Part shown: in pieces, positions 49,085-57,467 of the stretch | Layout: every line of letters starts with the position of its first letter | Numbering within the stretch: position 1 is the stretch's first letter | From: Intestinimonas timonensis | Lineage (GTDB): Bacteria > Bacillota > Clostridia > Oscillospirales > Oscillospiraceae | Reading direction: 5' to 3' | DNA length: 64,000 nucleotides | NCBI RefSeq assembly: GCF_900626145.1 | Contig: NZ_LR130817.1 | Coordinates: forward strand, 335,643-399,642 | Program-made: the position numbers and the translations under genes | The notes under the pieces: model-generated | The model's input: the letters and a program-made list of their open reading frames with translations, nothing else | What the model was told of the DNA's origin: nothing | Database searches by the model: none

Positions 49085-51292
49085 TCAGGCCTGAACGGCG
49101 TCCACGGCGCGGAGCCGGACGGTATCGCCCTGATAGCCCTTGCGGAAGAGCAGGTAAATGAGTGCGGCCAGGCAGAGCACGGCGGCCACAGTGCCCACAC
49201 CGAAGGACACCTCGCCAGTGATGAGTCCGCCGAACTGATAGACCATGAGGGAGATCACATAGGCAAAGCCGCACATGTAGCCGATGGCGCCCAGGGTCCA
49301 CTTGGGACTGTTCATCTCCCGCTTGATGGCGCCCATGGCGGCGAAGCAGGGGGCGCAGAGGAGGTTGAAGATCATGAAGCTGTAAGCGGTGATACCGGTA
49401 AAGTCGCCGGCGATGTTGCCCCAAATCTCGGCGCCGTCCTCAGCCACCTCGGCGAAACCGTAGAGGACACCGAAGGTGCCCACCACATTCTCCTTGGCGA
49501 TGAGGCCGGTGAAAACAGCCACGGCGGGCTTCCAGGTGCCGAAGCCGATGGGGGCGAAGAGGAAGGCAATGGCGGAGCCGATGGTGGCCAGCAGGGAGGT
49601 GTTGTTGTCCTCCACAGCCTGGAGGGCGCCGTCCACGATGCCATAACCCTGGAGGAACCAGAGCACCACAGAGGAGACCAGGATCACGGTACCAGCCCGC
49701 TTGATGAAGGACCAGCCCCGCTCCCAGGTGCCCCGGAGGATGTTGACGGCCTTGGGAACGTGGTAGGCGGGCAGCTCCATGACGAAGGGGGCGGGGTCGC
49801 CGGCGAAGATGCGGGTCTTTTTGAGAATGATGCCGGAAATGACCACGGCAGCCACGCCGATGAAGTAGGCGGAGGTGGCCACCCAGGCCGAGCCGCCGAA
49901 GAGGGCGCCGGCAAAGAGGCCGATGATGGGCATTTTGGCGCCGCAGGGGATGAAGCCGGTGGTCATGACGGTGAGCTTGCGGTCACGGTCCTGCTCGATG
50001 GTACGGGAGGCCATGATGCCGGGGACGCCGCAGCCGGTGGCCACCAGCATGGGGATGAAGCTCTTGCCGGAGAGGCCGAAGCGGCGGAAGATCCGGTCCA
50101 TGATGAAGGCGATGCGGGCCATGTAGCCGATGTCCTCCAGGATGCACAGCAGGAGGAAGAGGACCAGCATCTGGGGCACGAAGCCCAGGACCGCGCCCAC
50201 GCCGGCCACGATGCCGTCCATGATGAGGCCGTAGAGCCACTGGGCGATGACGGGAGCGCCGTCGGCGCCCAGGAGGAAGCCGTTGAGGAAGTTGGGGACG
50301 ATCTCACCGAAGAGAACGTCGTTGGTCCACTCGGTGGCGGCGGTGCCGATGGAGATGGGAATGGTGAACGTGTCTGTCTCGATGACAAAGCTGCCCATGG
50401 AGAGGGCGTATACCAGGAACATGACCACGGCGAAGATGGGCAGGGCCAGGATGCGGTGGGTGACGATCCGGTCGATCTTGTCGGAGGTGGAGAGACCGGT
50501 GCGGACCTTCTTCACACAGTGGCTCATGACCTGAGAGATGTAAGTGTATCGCTCGTTGGTGATAATGGATTCGCTGTCATCGTCCATGGCCTCCTCACAG
50601 CCTCTGATGAAGGCTTCCAGACGGGTAGAGGCATCGGCGGAGAGGGTGAAGCCAGCCATGACCTTCTCATCCCGCTCGAAGAGCTTGATGGCGTACCAGC
50701 GCAGAGAGTCGGCAGGGACCACGTCCTTCACCAGCTGGGAAATGGAGCTGAGGGCCTCCTCCACCGGCTGGGCAAAGGTGTGACGGGGGACAAAGGGCTC
50801 CTTGGTCAGAGCCAGGGCGGCGGCCTTTTCGGCGGCGGCCATACAGCCTTCACCCTTGACGGCAGCGGTCTCCACCACCGGACAGCCAAGGGTGGCCGAG
50901 AGCTTGGCGGTGTCGATTTTATCGCCACGCTTTTTGACCACGTCGATCATGTTGAGAGCCACCACCACTGGAATGCCCAGCTCCAGCAGCTGGGTGGTGA
51001 GGTAAAGGTTGCGCTCGATGTTGGAGGCGTCCACCAGGTTGAGGATGACGTCGGGGCGCTCGTGGGTCAGGTAGTTCCGGGCCACCACCTCCTCCAGGGT
51101 ATAGGGGGACAGGGAGTAGATGCCGGGCAGGTCCATGATGGCCACATCCTTGCGGCCCTTGAGCCGGCCCTCCTTTTTCTCCACGGTGACGCCCGGCCAG
51201 TTGCCCACGAACTGGGCGGAGCCGGTGAGGGCGTTGAACATGGTGGTCTTGCCGCAGTTGGGATTGCCGGCAAGGGCGATGGTGATAGACAT
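49085..51292 (-). CDS. feoB: ferrous iron transport protein FeoB
   Basis: 735 residues. N-terminal GTPase with G1 GNPNCGKTT, G3 DLPGIYSL and G4 NMID; a GDI-like helical domain; then the membrane part with two Gate motifs (FVPQMLVLFLLLCILEDIGY and AKENVVGTFGVLYGF). Imports Fe2+. ATG 51292 follows GAGGAGGA; the upstream in-frame ATG at 51331 is less likely. Downstream of two FeoA genes, in one operon under the metal operators at 51921-51971. Confidence 0.96.
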   Translation of the reverse strand: MSITIALAGNPNCGKTTMFNALTGSAQFVGNWPGVTVEKKEGRLKGRKDVAIMDLPGIYSLSPYTLEEVVARNYLTHERPDVILNLVDASNIERNLYLTTQLLELGIPVVVALNMIDVVKKRGDKIDTAKLSATLGCPVVETAAVKGEGCMAAAEKAAALALTKEPFVPRHTFAQPVEEALSSISQLVKDVVPADSLRWYAIKLFERDEKVMAGFTLSADASTRLEAFIRGCEEAMDDDSESIITNERYTYISQVMSHCVKKVRTGLSTSDKIDRIVTHRILALPIFAVVMFLVYALSMGSFVIETDTFTIPISIGTAATEWTNDVLFGEIVPNFLNGFLLGADGAPVIAQWLYGLIMDGIVAGVGAVLGFVPQMLVLFLLLCILEDIGYMARIAFIMDRIFRRFGLSGKSFIPMLVATGCGVPGIMASRTIEQDRDRKLTVMTTGFIPCGAKMPIIGLFAGALFGGSAWVATSAYFIGVAAVVISGIILKKTRIFAGDPAPFVMELPAYHVPKAVNILRGTWERGWSFIKRAGTVILVSSVVLWFLQGYGIVDGALQAVEDNNTSLLATIGSAIAFLFAPIGFGTWKPAVAVFTGLIAKENVVGTFGVLYGFAEVAEDGAEIWGNIAGDFTGITAYSFMIFNLLCAPCFAAMGAIKREMNSPKWTLGAIGYMCGFAYVISLMVYQFGGLITGEVSFGVGTVAAVLCLAALIYLLFRKGYQGDTVRLRAVDAVQA

Positions 51293-51410
51293 AACGATCG
51301 ATTCCTCCTCTGCGGGGTATCCCGCTGACAAATTCAGTCTTTGAAGGCTGGTTATCTCTTGCTAACTCAATTACAAAAGGGATGGGCGGTCTCCCGCCCG
51401 TTTTGTGCGC

Positions 51411-51629
51411 TCACTGCACTTCGATACACTCTGCGTCGCCCTTGCGGATGGACAGCTCATACCCGCGGACGGTGATCTCCACGGGGTCACCCAGGGGGGC
51501 GACCTTACGGACATAGACGGTAGTGCCCTTGGTGATGCCCATGTCCATGATGCGCCGGCGCAGAGCGCCCTCGCCATTGAGCCGGGTCACCTGTACGGTC
51601 TGTCCCACTTTGACGTTTCTCAGGGTCAC
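51411..51629 (-). CDS. feoA: FeoA-family protein, second copy
   Basis: 72 residues, SH3-like FeoA: MTLRNVKVGQTVQVTRLNGE, LRRRIMDMGITKGTTVYVRK. FeoA is thought to bind FeoB and modulate it. AGGAGGAAAC precedes the ATG. Lies between the first FeoA-like gene (29 bases) and feoB. Confidence 0.92.
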   Translation of the reverse strand: MTLRNVKVGQTVQVTRLNGEGALRRRIMDMGITKGTTVYVRKVAPLGDPVEITVRGYELSIRKGDAECIEVQ

Positions 51630-51658
51630 GATGGTTTCCTCCTCTCCCTACTCTGCTG

Positions 51659-51868
51659 TTAAACCAGGATGCGACCCGCCATGCTCTTGCTCAGGGCAAT
51701 GCGGGTGTCCTTGACATTGACGATCAGGTTTCCGCCCATCTCAGAGACCACGGTCACCTCTCCGCCCTCCACAAAGCCCAGGCTCTTCAGAAAATGGCGG
51801 ATCTCATCCTTCCCGTTGATCTTCTTCACGGTGTTGGCGGAACCGGAAGGGGCCATAGTAAGCGGCAT
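51659..51868 (-). CDS. feoA: FeoA-family protein, first gene of the operon
   Basis: 69 residues: HFLKSLGFVEGGEVTVVSEM and VNVKDTRIALSKSMAGRILV, a FeoA domain. ATG 51868 is used, 9 bases after GAGAGGTG; GTG 51880 overlaps that site. First cistron after the iron operators. Two feoA genes before feoB is a common arrangement in Clostridia. Confidence 0.9.
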   Translation of the reverse strand: MPLTMAPSGSANTVKKINGKDEIRHFLKSLGFVEGGEVTVVSEMGGNLIVNVKDTRIALSKSMAGRILV

Positions 51869-51920
51869 GATAACGATCACCTCTCATCTGATGTTGCCGT
51901 ACGCAGGAGGCGTACGACGA

Positions 51921-51942
51921 TTGGTTAGCTTCATCTAACCAA
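51921..51942. promoter_or_regulatory. metal-regulator operator A (feo)
   Basis: A perfect 8-6-8 inverted repeat TTGGTTAG-CTTCAT-CTAACCAA, just downstream of the predicted feo transcription start. Core GTTAG-N6-CTAAC, as at 52582 and 52643. Confidence 0.75.
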
Positions 51943-51951
51943 CTGACGGAA

Positions 51952-51983
51952 GTTAGTTTACCATTGCTAACCGGTTCTGTCAA
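51952..51983 (-). promoter_or_regulatory. feo promoter with operator B
   Basis: On the minus strand TTGACA (51983-51978), 17-bp spacer, TAAACT (51960-51955). GTTAG and CTAAC half-sites (51952-51956, 51967-51971) overlap the -10 and spacer, at a wider spacing (N10) than the other operators. Confidence 0.75.
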
Positions 51984-52029
51984 TACCCCGCAGGAAAAAT
52001 TCTCCGCGGGGGGACCGGAATGCCGCCTC

Positions 52030-52058
52030 TTGTGTCCGGATTGGGAATGTGCTAAAAT
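52030..52058 (+). promoter_or_regulatory. promoter of the DtxR-family gene at 52122
   Basis: TTGTGT (52030-52035), 17-bp spacer, TAAAAT (52053-52058). A TGCTA/TAGCA inverted repeat overlaps the -10 and is only loosely like the feo operators. Confidence 0.6.
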
Positions 52059-52121
52059 ATAGCAATCTGATTTACGCTGTGCCACTGCGCACAGCCACAG
52101 CCTGACCAGGAGGGGAGCCCA

Positions 52122-52496
52122 TTGAAGATCCAAGAATCGGCGGAGGACTACCTGGAGGCCATTCTGGCCATCCGGGAAAAGAAGGGCACGGCCCGTTCCA
52201 TCGATGTGGCCCACCATTTGAATTACTCGAAGCCCAGTGTGAGCCGGGCCATGAGCCTGCTGCGGGAGAACGGCTATGTGACGATGGACAAGGACGGCTT
52301 GCTGGACCTCACCGATGCGGGGATGGCCATTGCCTCCCGAATCTATGAGCGGCACCGTCTCCTCACCGAGTGGCTCACCGCCCTGGGTGTGAGCCCGGAG
52401 GTGGCCGCAGAGGACGCCTGCCGCATTGAGCACGACATCAGTGAGGAGACATTTGCCCGTCTGAAGGCCCACATCGCCCCCAAAGAGCAGCCGTGA
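52122..52496 (+). CDS. DtxR/MntR-family metal-dependent repressor
   Basis: 124 residues: winged helix (MKIQESAEDYLEAILAIREK, VAHHLNYSKPSVSRAMSLLR) and a dimerisation/metal-binding domain with E/H/D-rich helices (RIYERHRLLTEWLTALGV, CRIEHDISEETFARL). No C-terminal SH3 domain, the compact MntR-like form. TTG start after AGGAGGGGAG. Divergent from the feo operon and upstream of iron-linked genes, so it is the likely reader of the GTTAG-N6-CTAAC sites. Confidence 0.92.
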   Translation: MKIQESAEDYLEAILAIREKKGTARSIDVAHHLNYSKPSVSRAMSLLRENGYVTMDKDGLLDLTDAGMAIASRIYERHRLLTEWLTALGVSPEVAAEDACRIEHDISEETFARLKAHIAPKEQP

Positions 52497-52500
52497 TCTT

Positions 52501-52534
52501 CTGCCCGCCGGTGTCCGGTGGGCAGAATTTTTTT
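52501..52534 (+). terminator. terminator after the DtxR-family gene
   Basis: CTGCCCGCCGG pairs with CCGGTGGGCAG, then AATTTTTTT. Confidence 0.75.
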
Positions 52535-52544
52535 ACTTGCCCCC

Positions 52545-52574
52545 TTGACAGGGCCGAGTGAGGTGTGGTATTCT
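52545..52574 (+). promoter_or_regulatory. promoter of DUF3793-flavodoxin genes
   Basis: TTGACA (52545-52550), 18-bp spacer, TATTCT (52569-52574), followed at once by operator C. Confidence 0.7.
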
Positions 52575-52581
52575 CCAGATG

Positions 52582-52597
52582 GTTAGCAAATGCTAAC
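52582..52597. promoter_or_regulatory. metal-regulator operator C
   Basis: GTTAGC-AAAT-GCTAAC, matching the GTTAG-N6-CTAAC core, right after the promoter. Confidence 0.75.
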
Positions 52598-52642
52598 TAA
52601 CAAAAGACGGGGGATGCGAACCCTATTTCTTTTTGAAATTTG

Positions 52643-52658
52643 GTTAGCAGAAACTAAC
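52643..52658. promoter_or_regulatory. metal-regulator operator D
   Basis: GTTAG-CAGAAA-CTAAC, same core and spacing, between operator C and the DUF3793 ribosome site. Confidence 0.7.
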
Positions 52659-52682
52659 TACCAGAAAAGGAGAAGACCGACT

Positions 52683-53246
52683 ATGGAACGGACCCTGGAC
52701 CAGATCCTGGCCTATCACTGCGCTCCGGCGCTGGCGGGCCTGAAGCCCTCCAACCTTGTTTCCCTCTCACGGGAGGAATTTCCAGACCTGGAGGAGCGGC
52801 TGGAGGAGTACCGGCAGCTGTTTGCCCCCAGGGGGGTGGCCTTCCGAACCATGTGCGGCTGCGACCGGAATGTGTTGCTGCTGGTCTACCGCCCGGCGGA
52901 GCTGGAGCGGGCCCTGAGGACGCCGTTGTCCGCGGCCCTGCTGAAGAAAGACGGCTACGACGCCGGAGAGGACCTGGCAGCCATGCTGGACCGTCTGAGC
53001 CAGAGGCTCCGGGTTGAGGGGGACTTTCCCCATGAGATCGGTCTTTTCCTGGGCTATCCGCCGGAGGATGTGGCGGGGTTCCAGCGCCACCGGGGCCGCA
53101 ACTGCAAGCTGTGCGGCCATTGGAAGGTCTATTCCGACGTGGAGCGGGCCAAGACTCTGTTCCGGCGGTACGACCAGTGCCGGGAGCACCTGTGCGCCCG
53201 GCTGGCCGTGGGCATGACCCTGGGCCAGGTCTTCCAGGCGGCATGA
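52683..53246 (+). CDS. DUF3793 family protein
   Basis: 187 residues: LDQILAYHCAPALAGLKPSN, FGCDRNVL-like MCGCDRNVLLLVYRP, LGYPPEDVAGFQ, and CKLCGHWKVYSDVERAKTLF with a C-terminal cysteine pair. DUF3793 genes occur beside flavodoxin and iron-transport genes across Clostridia, as here. A role in iron or haem handling is inferred from context only. Two operators precede it. Confidence 0.88.
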   Translation: MERTLDQILAYHCAPALAGLKPSNLVSLSREEFPDLEERLEEYRQLFAPRGVAFRTMCGCDRNVLLLVYRPAELERALRTPLSAALLKKDGYDAGEDLAAMLDRLSQRLRVEGDFPHEIGLFLGYPPEDVAGFQRHRGRNCKLCGHWKVYSDVERAKTLFRRYDQCREHLCARLAVGMTLGQVFQAA

Positions 53247-53309
53247 GCCCATTCGCAATCGTTTAGAGTACACTTATTATTTTAAAAACAACACAGGAGG
53301 GAAATTACT

Positions 53310-53741
53310 ATGAGCAAGATGACTGTGATCTACTGGTCCCAGACCGGCAACACCGAGGCGATGGCCAAGGCCATCGCCCAGGGGGCGGAGGCCGCCGGTG
53401 CTGAGGTGAAGCTGCTGACAGTCTCTGAATCATCTGAGGCCGACGTCACCGGCAGCGACCTGGTGGCCTTCGGCTGCCCCGCCATGGGTGCCGAGGTGCT
53501 GGAGGAGGACGAATTTGAACCCTTCTTCACCGCTATCGAGGGCAAGCTCGCAGGTAAAAAGGTAGCCCTCTTTGGCTCCTACGGCTGGGGCGACGGCCAG
53601 TGGATGCGGGACTGGTGGGACCGCGCGGAGCGGGACGGCGCCGTTCTCTATGGCGGCGAAGGTCTGATGGTCAATGAGACGCCGGATGACGAAGGCTTGG
53701 AGCGCTGCCGGGCCTTCGGCGGCGGCTTCGCCGGGGCGTAA
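53310..53741 (+). CDS. flavodoxin
   Basis: 143 residues, FMN-binding flavodoxin: phosphate loop YWSQTGNTEAMAKAIAQG, FGCPAMGAEVLEE, and FGSYGWGDGQWMRDW around the isoalloxazine. Flavodoxins replace ferredoxin as electron carriers when iron is low, which fits its place after the metal operators and DUF3793. AGGAGGG precedes the ATG. Confidence 0.94.
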   Translation: MSKMTVIYWSQTGNTEAMAKAIAQGAEAAGAEVKLLTVSESSEADVTGSDLVAFGCPAMGAEVLEEDEFEPFFTAIEGKLAGKKVALFGSYGWGDGQWMRDWWDRAERDGAVLYGGEGLMVNETPDDEGLERCRAFGGGFAGA

Positions 53742-53759
53742 GGAAAGGAGGCGGCAGGA

Positions 53760-54158
53760 ATGGGCATGTCTGCGGCGGCCACACGGTATCTGCTCACCAT
53801 TTATCGGCTCAGCGGCGAGGGTGCGCCTGTGCGCTCGGTGGATATCTCCCGGGCGCTGGGGGTATCTCCCGCCAGCGTGGTCCACATGATGGGCGTATTG
53901 AGCCAGGAGGGCCTGGTCAGCAAACGGCATTACGGCCGGGTGCAGCTCACCGGGGAGGGCATCTGGGCAGCCAATCAACTCCATACCAAGTGCATGCTTC
54001 TGGAGTCCTTTTTGGCTGAGGAGCTGGAGGTGGAGGAGCAGGCGGCTCGTCGGGACGCCATTGCCTGCCTGTGCAGCCTTTCGGAGGAGAGCATCGAGCG
54101 GATCGTCCGGCGCGTCCTGCCGGACAACGCCGTCATCCTGCGGGCCGTGGGAGAATAA
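53760..54158 (+). CDS. second DtxR/MntR-family regulator
   Basis: 132 residues with the same compact design as the protein at 52122: MSAAATRYLLTIYRLSGEGA, VDISRALGVSPASVVHMMGV, and a metal-binding helix (KCMLLESFLAEELEVEEQAA). It follows flavodoxin by 18 bases with AAGGAGG. Having two family members in one region suggests separate metals (for example iron and manganese or zinc), but this is not proven. Confidence 0.85.
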   Translation: MGMSAAATRYLLTIYRLSGEGAPVRSVDISRALGVSPASVVHMMGVLSQEGLVSKRHYGRVQLTGEGIWAANQLHTKCMLLESFLAEELEVEEQAARRDAIACLCSLSEESIERIVRRVLPDNAVILRAVGE

Positions 54159-54177
54159 CGGTCCATTTTACAAAAGC

Positions 54178-54225
54178 AGCGCGCCGGTGAACAGAGGCTT
54201 TCTGTTCACCGGCGCGCTTATTCAT
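54178..54225 (+). terminator. terminator between the second regulator and the ZIP gene
   Basis: AGCGCGCCGGTGAACAGA pairs with TCTGTTCACCGGCGCGCT; the T-run is short (tattcattc). Confidence 0.65.
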
Positions 54226-54243
54226 TCAAAAAGGAGAACGAAT

Positions 54244-55038
54244 ATGATGTCAACGATTTTATGGGCGGCAGGGGGCACAGGCTTCACCTTCCTGATGACC
54301 ACTTTGGGCGCCGCTCTGGTGTTTTTCTTCCGCAGGAGCGCCGCGTTGGAACTCCAGCGGATCTTTCTGGGGTTCGCGGCAGGCGTCATGACGGCGGCCG
54401 CCGTGTGGTCCCTCCTCATTCCCGCCATCCGGGAGGCCGAGGCGATGGGGGGACCGGGCTGGGTGCCGGCGGCGGGGGGCTTTCTCCTGGGCGTGGGCTT
54501 CCTGCTGGGGCTGGATGTGCTCCTGCCCCATCTCCACCCCGGCAGTCAGGAACCGGAGGGGGTGTCCACCAGCCTGAAACGCAGCACACTCATGGTGCTG
54601 GCGGTCACGCTCCACAACATCCCGGAAGGGATGGCGGTGGGGCTCAGCTTCGCTCTAGCGGCCCAGCACGGCGGGGACGAGGGACTCTACGCCGCAGCCA
54701 TGGCGCTGGCTCTGGGCATCGGTATCCAGAACTTCCCCGAGGGGGCGGCGGTGGCCCTCCCTCTCCGACAGGAGGGAATGAGCCGGATGAGAGCCTTCCT
54801 GTACGGGAGCGCCTCCGGGATAGTGGAACCCATCTTCGGCGTCCTCGCGGTGCTGGTCGCAGGAAACGTCGGTCCCGTTATGCCCTGGCTGCTCTCCTTT
54901 GCCGCCGGTGCCATGCTGTATGTGGTGGTGGAGGAGCTCATCCCGGAGGCCCATCTGGGGGAGCACTCCAATGCGGGGACCCTGTCGGTTATGGCCGGTT
55001 TCCTCCTTATGATGGTACTGGATGTGGCCCTTGGTTGA
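54244..55038 (+). CDS. ZIP family metal transporter
   Basis: 264 residues, eight membrane helices, ZupT/GufA type. Metal-binding motifs HNIPEGMAVGLSF and QNFPEGAAVALPL, with a His-containing loop (LLPHLHPGSQ). Imports Zn2+, Fe2+ or Mn2+. Follows the DtxR-family gene across a terminator, so metal control is plausible though no operator is seen directly upstream. AAGGAG lies 7 bases before ATG 54244. Confidence 0.92.
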   Translation: MMSTILWAAGGTGFTFLMTTLGAALVFFFRRSAALELQRIFLGFAAGVMTAAAVWSLLIPAIREAEAMGGPGWVPAAGGFLLGVGFLLGLDVLLPHLHPGSQEPEGVSTSLKRSTLMVLAVTLHNIPEGMAVGLSFALAAQHGGDEGLYAAAMALALGIGIQNFPEGAAVALPLRQEGMSRMRAFLYGSASGIVEPIFGVLAVLVAGNVGPVMPWLLSFAAGAMLYVVVEELIPEAHLGEHSNAGTLSVMAGFLLMMVLDVALG

Positions 55039-55044
55039 GGCCGG

Positions 55045-57036
55045 TCAGCCCCGGTGGTCCTCCAGCACTTCGCCCATTCTGTACGCACGCAGCAGGGCCT
55101 TCAGGTCGTCCACCTGCTGCTGGAGCTCGCTGCCGATGTCGGTGCCGGAGATCTTGACCCGGGTCTCCATGCGCTCAAAGACCTCCGAGGTGGAGGCGAT
55201 GTCCCGGTTTTCCCGAATGGCCTCCTGCTTGCCGGAAAAGGGCTTATGGGAGACGATGCGGTAACAGTTGGAGTTATAGATGAGGGTGTAGCCGGCGATG
55301 CCGGTGGTGGGCTGGTAGGCCCGACAGAAGCCGCCGTCAATGACGATGAGCTTGCCGCCGCCCTTGAAGGGACTCTCGCCCTTTTTGGACTTCACCGGTA
55401 CGTGGCCGTTGATGATGTGGCAGTGAGGGCCGCTGAGGCCGAACTCGGCCAGGAGCATGTCGCACACGGCGGGATCATTATAATAAGTATAGTAGGCGTT
55501 CTTGGGCTCGGCCCAGGAGGACTCGTCCTTGATGAGGCGGCGCTCGAAGGTGGTCATCTGCTGCCGGCCGAAGAGGGGGGAGTTGCGGCCGCACCAGAGG
55601 AACCAGAGGAAATCCTGACCGGCGGTGCGCTCCGGGGTTCCGGGCTTGGCGTAGTAGCCCTGGCGGGCCACCGCCTCGGCGTGGTCCAGGAAGGCCCGGC
55701 TGCCCAGGTTCTTGCAGCCCACCATGCTGAACTTCAGGATCTGGCCGTCCTCGGTGAGGGGAACGCAGCCGTGGAGGAGGAGATTGCCGTTGAAGACCTT
55801 GTAGAGCCCACCCTTGGAGTAGAGGAAGCGGACGTGCTTCTGGAGCTTCTCGCTGCGCTGGAAGGATTCGGTGAGCTGGTTGATGAGGTCACTCTCCTCG
55901 GGGGAGAGGTCGTAGGGGTGTTCGCGGTCCACGGTGGGGAAGTCGGTGTCGGCCAGGTCGTACTTCACCCCGTTGATGGTGATGCACTTGTGTTCGTAGT
56001 CGATCTTGTCCAGCAGCAGCCGGTCCTCCATGCCGAAGCCGGGGTTGCGCAGGATCTTCTGTCCCTCCAGCTTGAAGAGGATGATGGTGATGGCCTTGTG
56101 CATCCGGGCGGCCAGGGCCTTATCCTTCTCGGTGTAGTGGTCGGCGTCGTCCCCGGCGAACTTGGCCTCGAAGCAGGAGCAGTCGCAGTCCCGGTAAACC
56201 TCGTTGGCGAAGAGGGCCAGGGGCCGCAGGGAGATGCCGTAGCCGGTCTCGATGACTTCCAGGTTGTTGTAATGGATGGAGTTGGAGAGCACCGTGGCCA
56301 CCAGGGTGCGGCTGCCGGTGGCGGCACCCATCCACAGTACGTCGTGGTTGCCCCACTGGATGTCCACGTTGTGGTGCTCCATGAGGGCATCCATGATGAT
56401 GTCCGCTCGGGGACCACGGTCGAACATGTCGCCCACCATGTGCAGCCGGTCCACCACCATGCGCTTGATGAGGTTGCACACGGCGATGATGAAGCCCTCG
56501 GCCCGGTCAATGTCAATAATGGTGGAGATGATGTTCTCATAGTAGTCCCGCTTGTTGTGGAACTCGTAGTTGGTGTTGAGCAGCTCATCAATGATGTAGG
56601 CGTACTCCTTGGGCAGAGCCTTCCGGACTTTGGAACGGGTGTACTTGGAGGTGACCAGACGGCAGATGTCGATGAGCCGGTGGAGGGTGATGCGGTACCA
56701 CTCCTCCAGCTCCTCCGGATTTTCCGTCTGAGCGGCAATCACGCTGAGCTTCTCCTCGGGATAGTAGATGAGGGTGGCCAGCTGGTCCCGCTCCGCCTTG
56801 GACACGCTGGTGGCGAAGAGGGCGTCCACCTTCTCCCGGACCACGCCGGAGGCCGAATTGAGGATGTGGAGGAAGGCCTCATATTCGCCGTGTACGTCGG
56901 AGATGAAGTGCTCGGTGCCCTTGGGCAGGTTCAGGATGGTCTGCAGGTTGATGATCTCACTGCTGGCGGCCTGGACAGTGGGATATTGACGGGAGAGCAT
57001 CTGCAAATAGCGCAGGTCTGGGGTCGTTTTTTTCAT
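55045..57036 (-). CDS. fbp: class III fructose-1,6-bisphosphatase
   Basis: 663 residues, the long Firmicute-type FBPase of gluconeogenesis. Metallophosphatase motifs: FISDVHGEYEAFLHIL, VVDRLHMVGDMFDRGP, IQWGNHDVLWMGA, IINGHVPVKSKKGESP. ATG 57036 is used (AAGGAG 8 bases upstream); GTG 57045 is less likely. Converges with the ZIP gene at 6 bases. Confidence 0.96.
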   Translation of the reverse strand: MKKTTPDLRYLQMLSRQYPTVQAASSEIINLQTILNLPKGTEHFISDVHGEYEAFLHILNSASGVVREKVDALFATSVSKAERDQLATLIYYPEEKLSVIAAQTENPEELEEWYRITLHRLIDICRLVTSKYTRSKVRKALPKEYAYIIDELLNTNYEFHNKRDYYENIISTIIDIDRAEGFIIAVCNLIKRMVVDRLHMVGDMFDRGPRADIIMDALMEHHNVDIQWGNHDVLWMGAATGSRTLVATVLSNSIHYNNLEVIETGYGISLRPLALFANEVYRDCDCSCFEAKFAGDDADHYTEKDKALAARMHKAITIILFKLEGQKILRNPGFGMEDRLLLDKIDYEHKCITINGVKYDLADTDFPTVDREHPYDLSPEESDLINQLTESFQRSEKLQKHVRFLYSKGGLYKVFNGNLLLHGCVPLTEDGQILKFSMVGCKNLGSRAFLDHAEAVARQGYYAKPGTPERTAGQDFLWFLWCGRNSPLFGRQQMTTFERRLIKDESSWAEPKNAYYTYYNDPAVCDMLLAEFGLSGPHCHIINGHVPVKSKKGESPFKGGGKLIVIDGGFCRAYQPTTGIAGYTLIYNSNCYRIVSHKPFSGKQEAIRENRDIASTSEVFERMETRVKISGTDIGSELQQQVDDLKALLRAYRMGEVLEDHRG

Positions 57037-57075
57037 CCGGCTCACTCCTTCTGTGTGGTTGTGTCATCACCCCTG

Positions 57076-57083
57076 ATTGTACC
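57076..57083 (-). promoter_or_regulatory. extended -10 of fbp
   Basis: TGGTACAAT on the minus strand, 40 bases before the start; no good -35. Confidence 0.45.
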
Positions 57084-57109
57084 ACCCCGGCGGCAGAAAA
57101 GGTACTACC

Positions 57110-57135
57110 TTTTTTACTAAGATTGTAGTAAAAAA
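57110..57135. repeat. AT-rich hairpin between fbp and the str operon
   Basis: TTTTTTACTA-AGATTG-TAGTAAAAAA, a 10-bp stem in the divergent gap between fbp and the str operon. The rest of 57037-57344 holds a 21-codon ORF (57180-57245, GAAGGGG before its ATG) of uncertain value and no other gene. Confidence 0.5.
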
Positions 57136-57344
57136 CGGCGGAAAACCGGCAAAACAGAAACGAAAGAAGGGGCTTTCCTATGAAAAAAGGTAACGGTGCG
57201 ATAGGACTGGGAGACCCTTTTGAACGACCAGATATTTCCTTTTGATAGAAGAAACACGTGCGTCTATGGACGTTTTGCGCGGGGAAAATGCAAAAATGTA
57301 TAAACCGGCAGGCTGGAAGGTGGTTTTTCCTGTCAAAATATCGC

Positions 57345-57373
57345 TTGACTTCCCTTGCGGCCCATGGTATAAT
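57345..57373 (+). promoter_or_regulatory. promoter of the str operon
   Basis: TTGACT (57345-57350), 17-bp spacer, TATAAT (57368-57373) with extended TGG. A GCGCAG/CTGCGC hairpin follows in the 95-nt leader. Confidence 0.8.
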
Positions 57374-57467
57374 CCCAAATTGCGCAGGTGTATTCTGCGC
57401 TCGGTGGAAAAGTGGGTGGAAAACTCCGCTTTCCATTGGGACATCTGAACTCAAGGGGGATGACGGT

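Noticed and set aside
49076..51328. 750-codon plus-strand ORF opposite feoB
   Set aside because: It is the mirror of feoB; composition is His/Gly/Glu-rich with no family pattern, an artefact of GC-rich codon use.
55054..57120. 688-codon plus-strand ORF opposite fbp
   Set aside because: Antisense shadow of class III FBPase; it has no ribosome site and low-complexity G/V/E/L composition.
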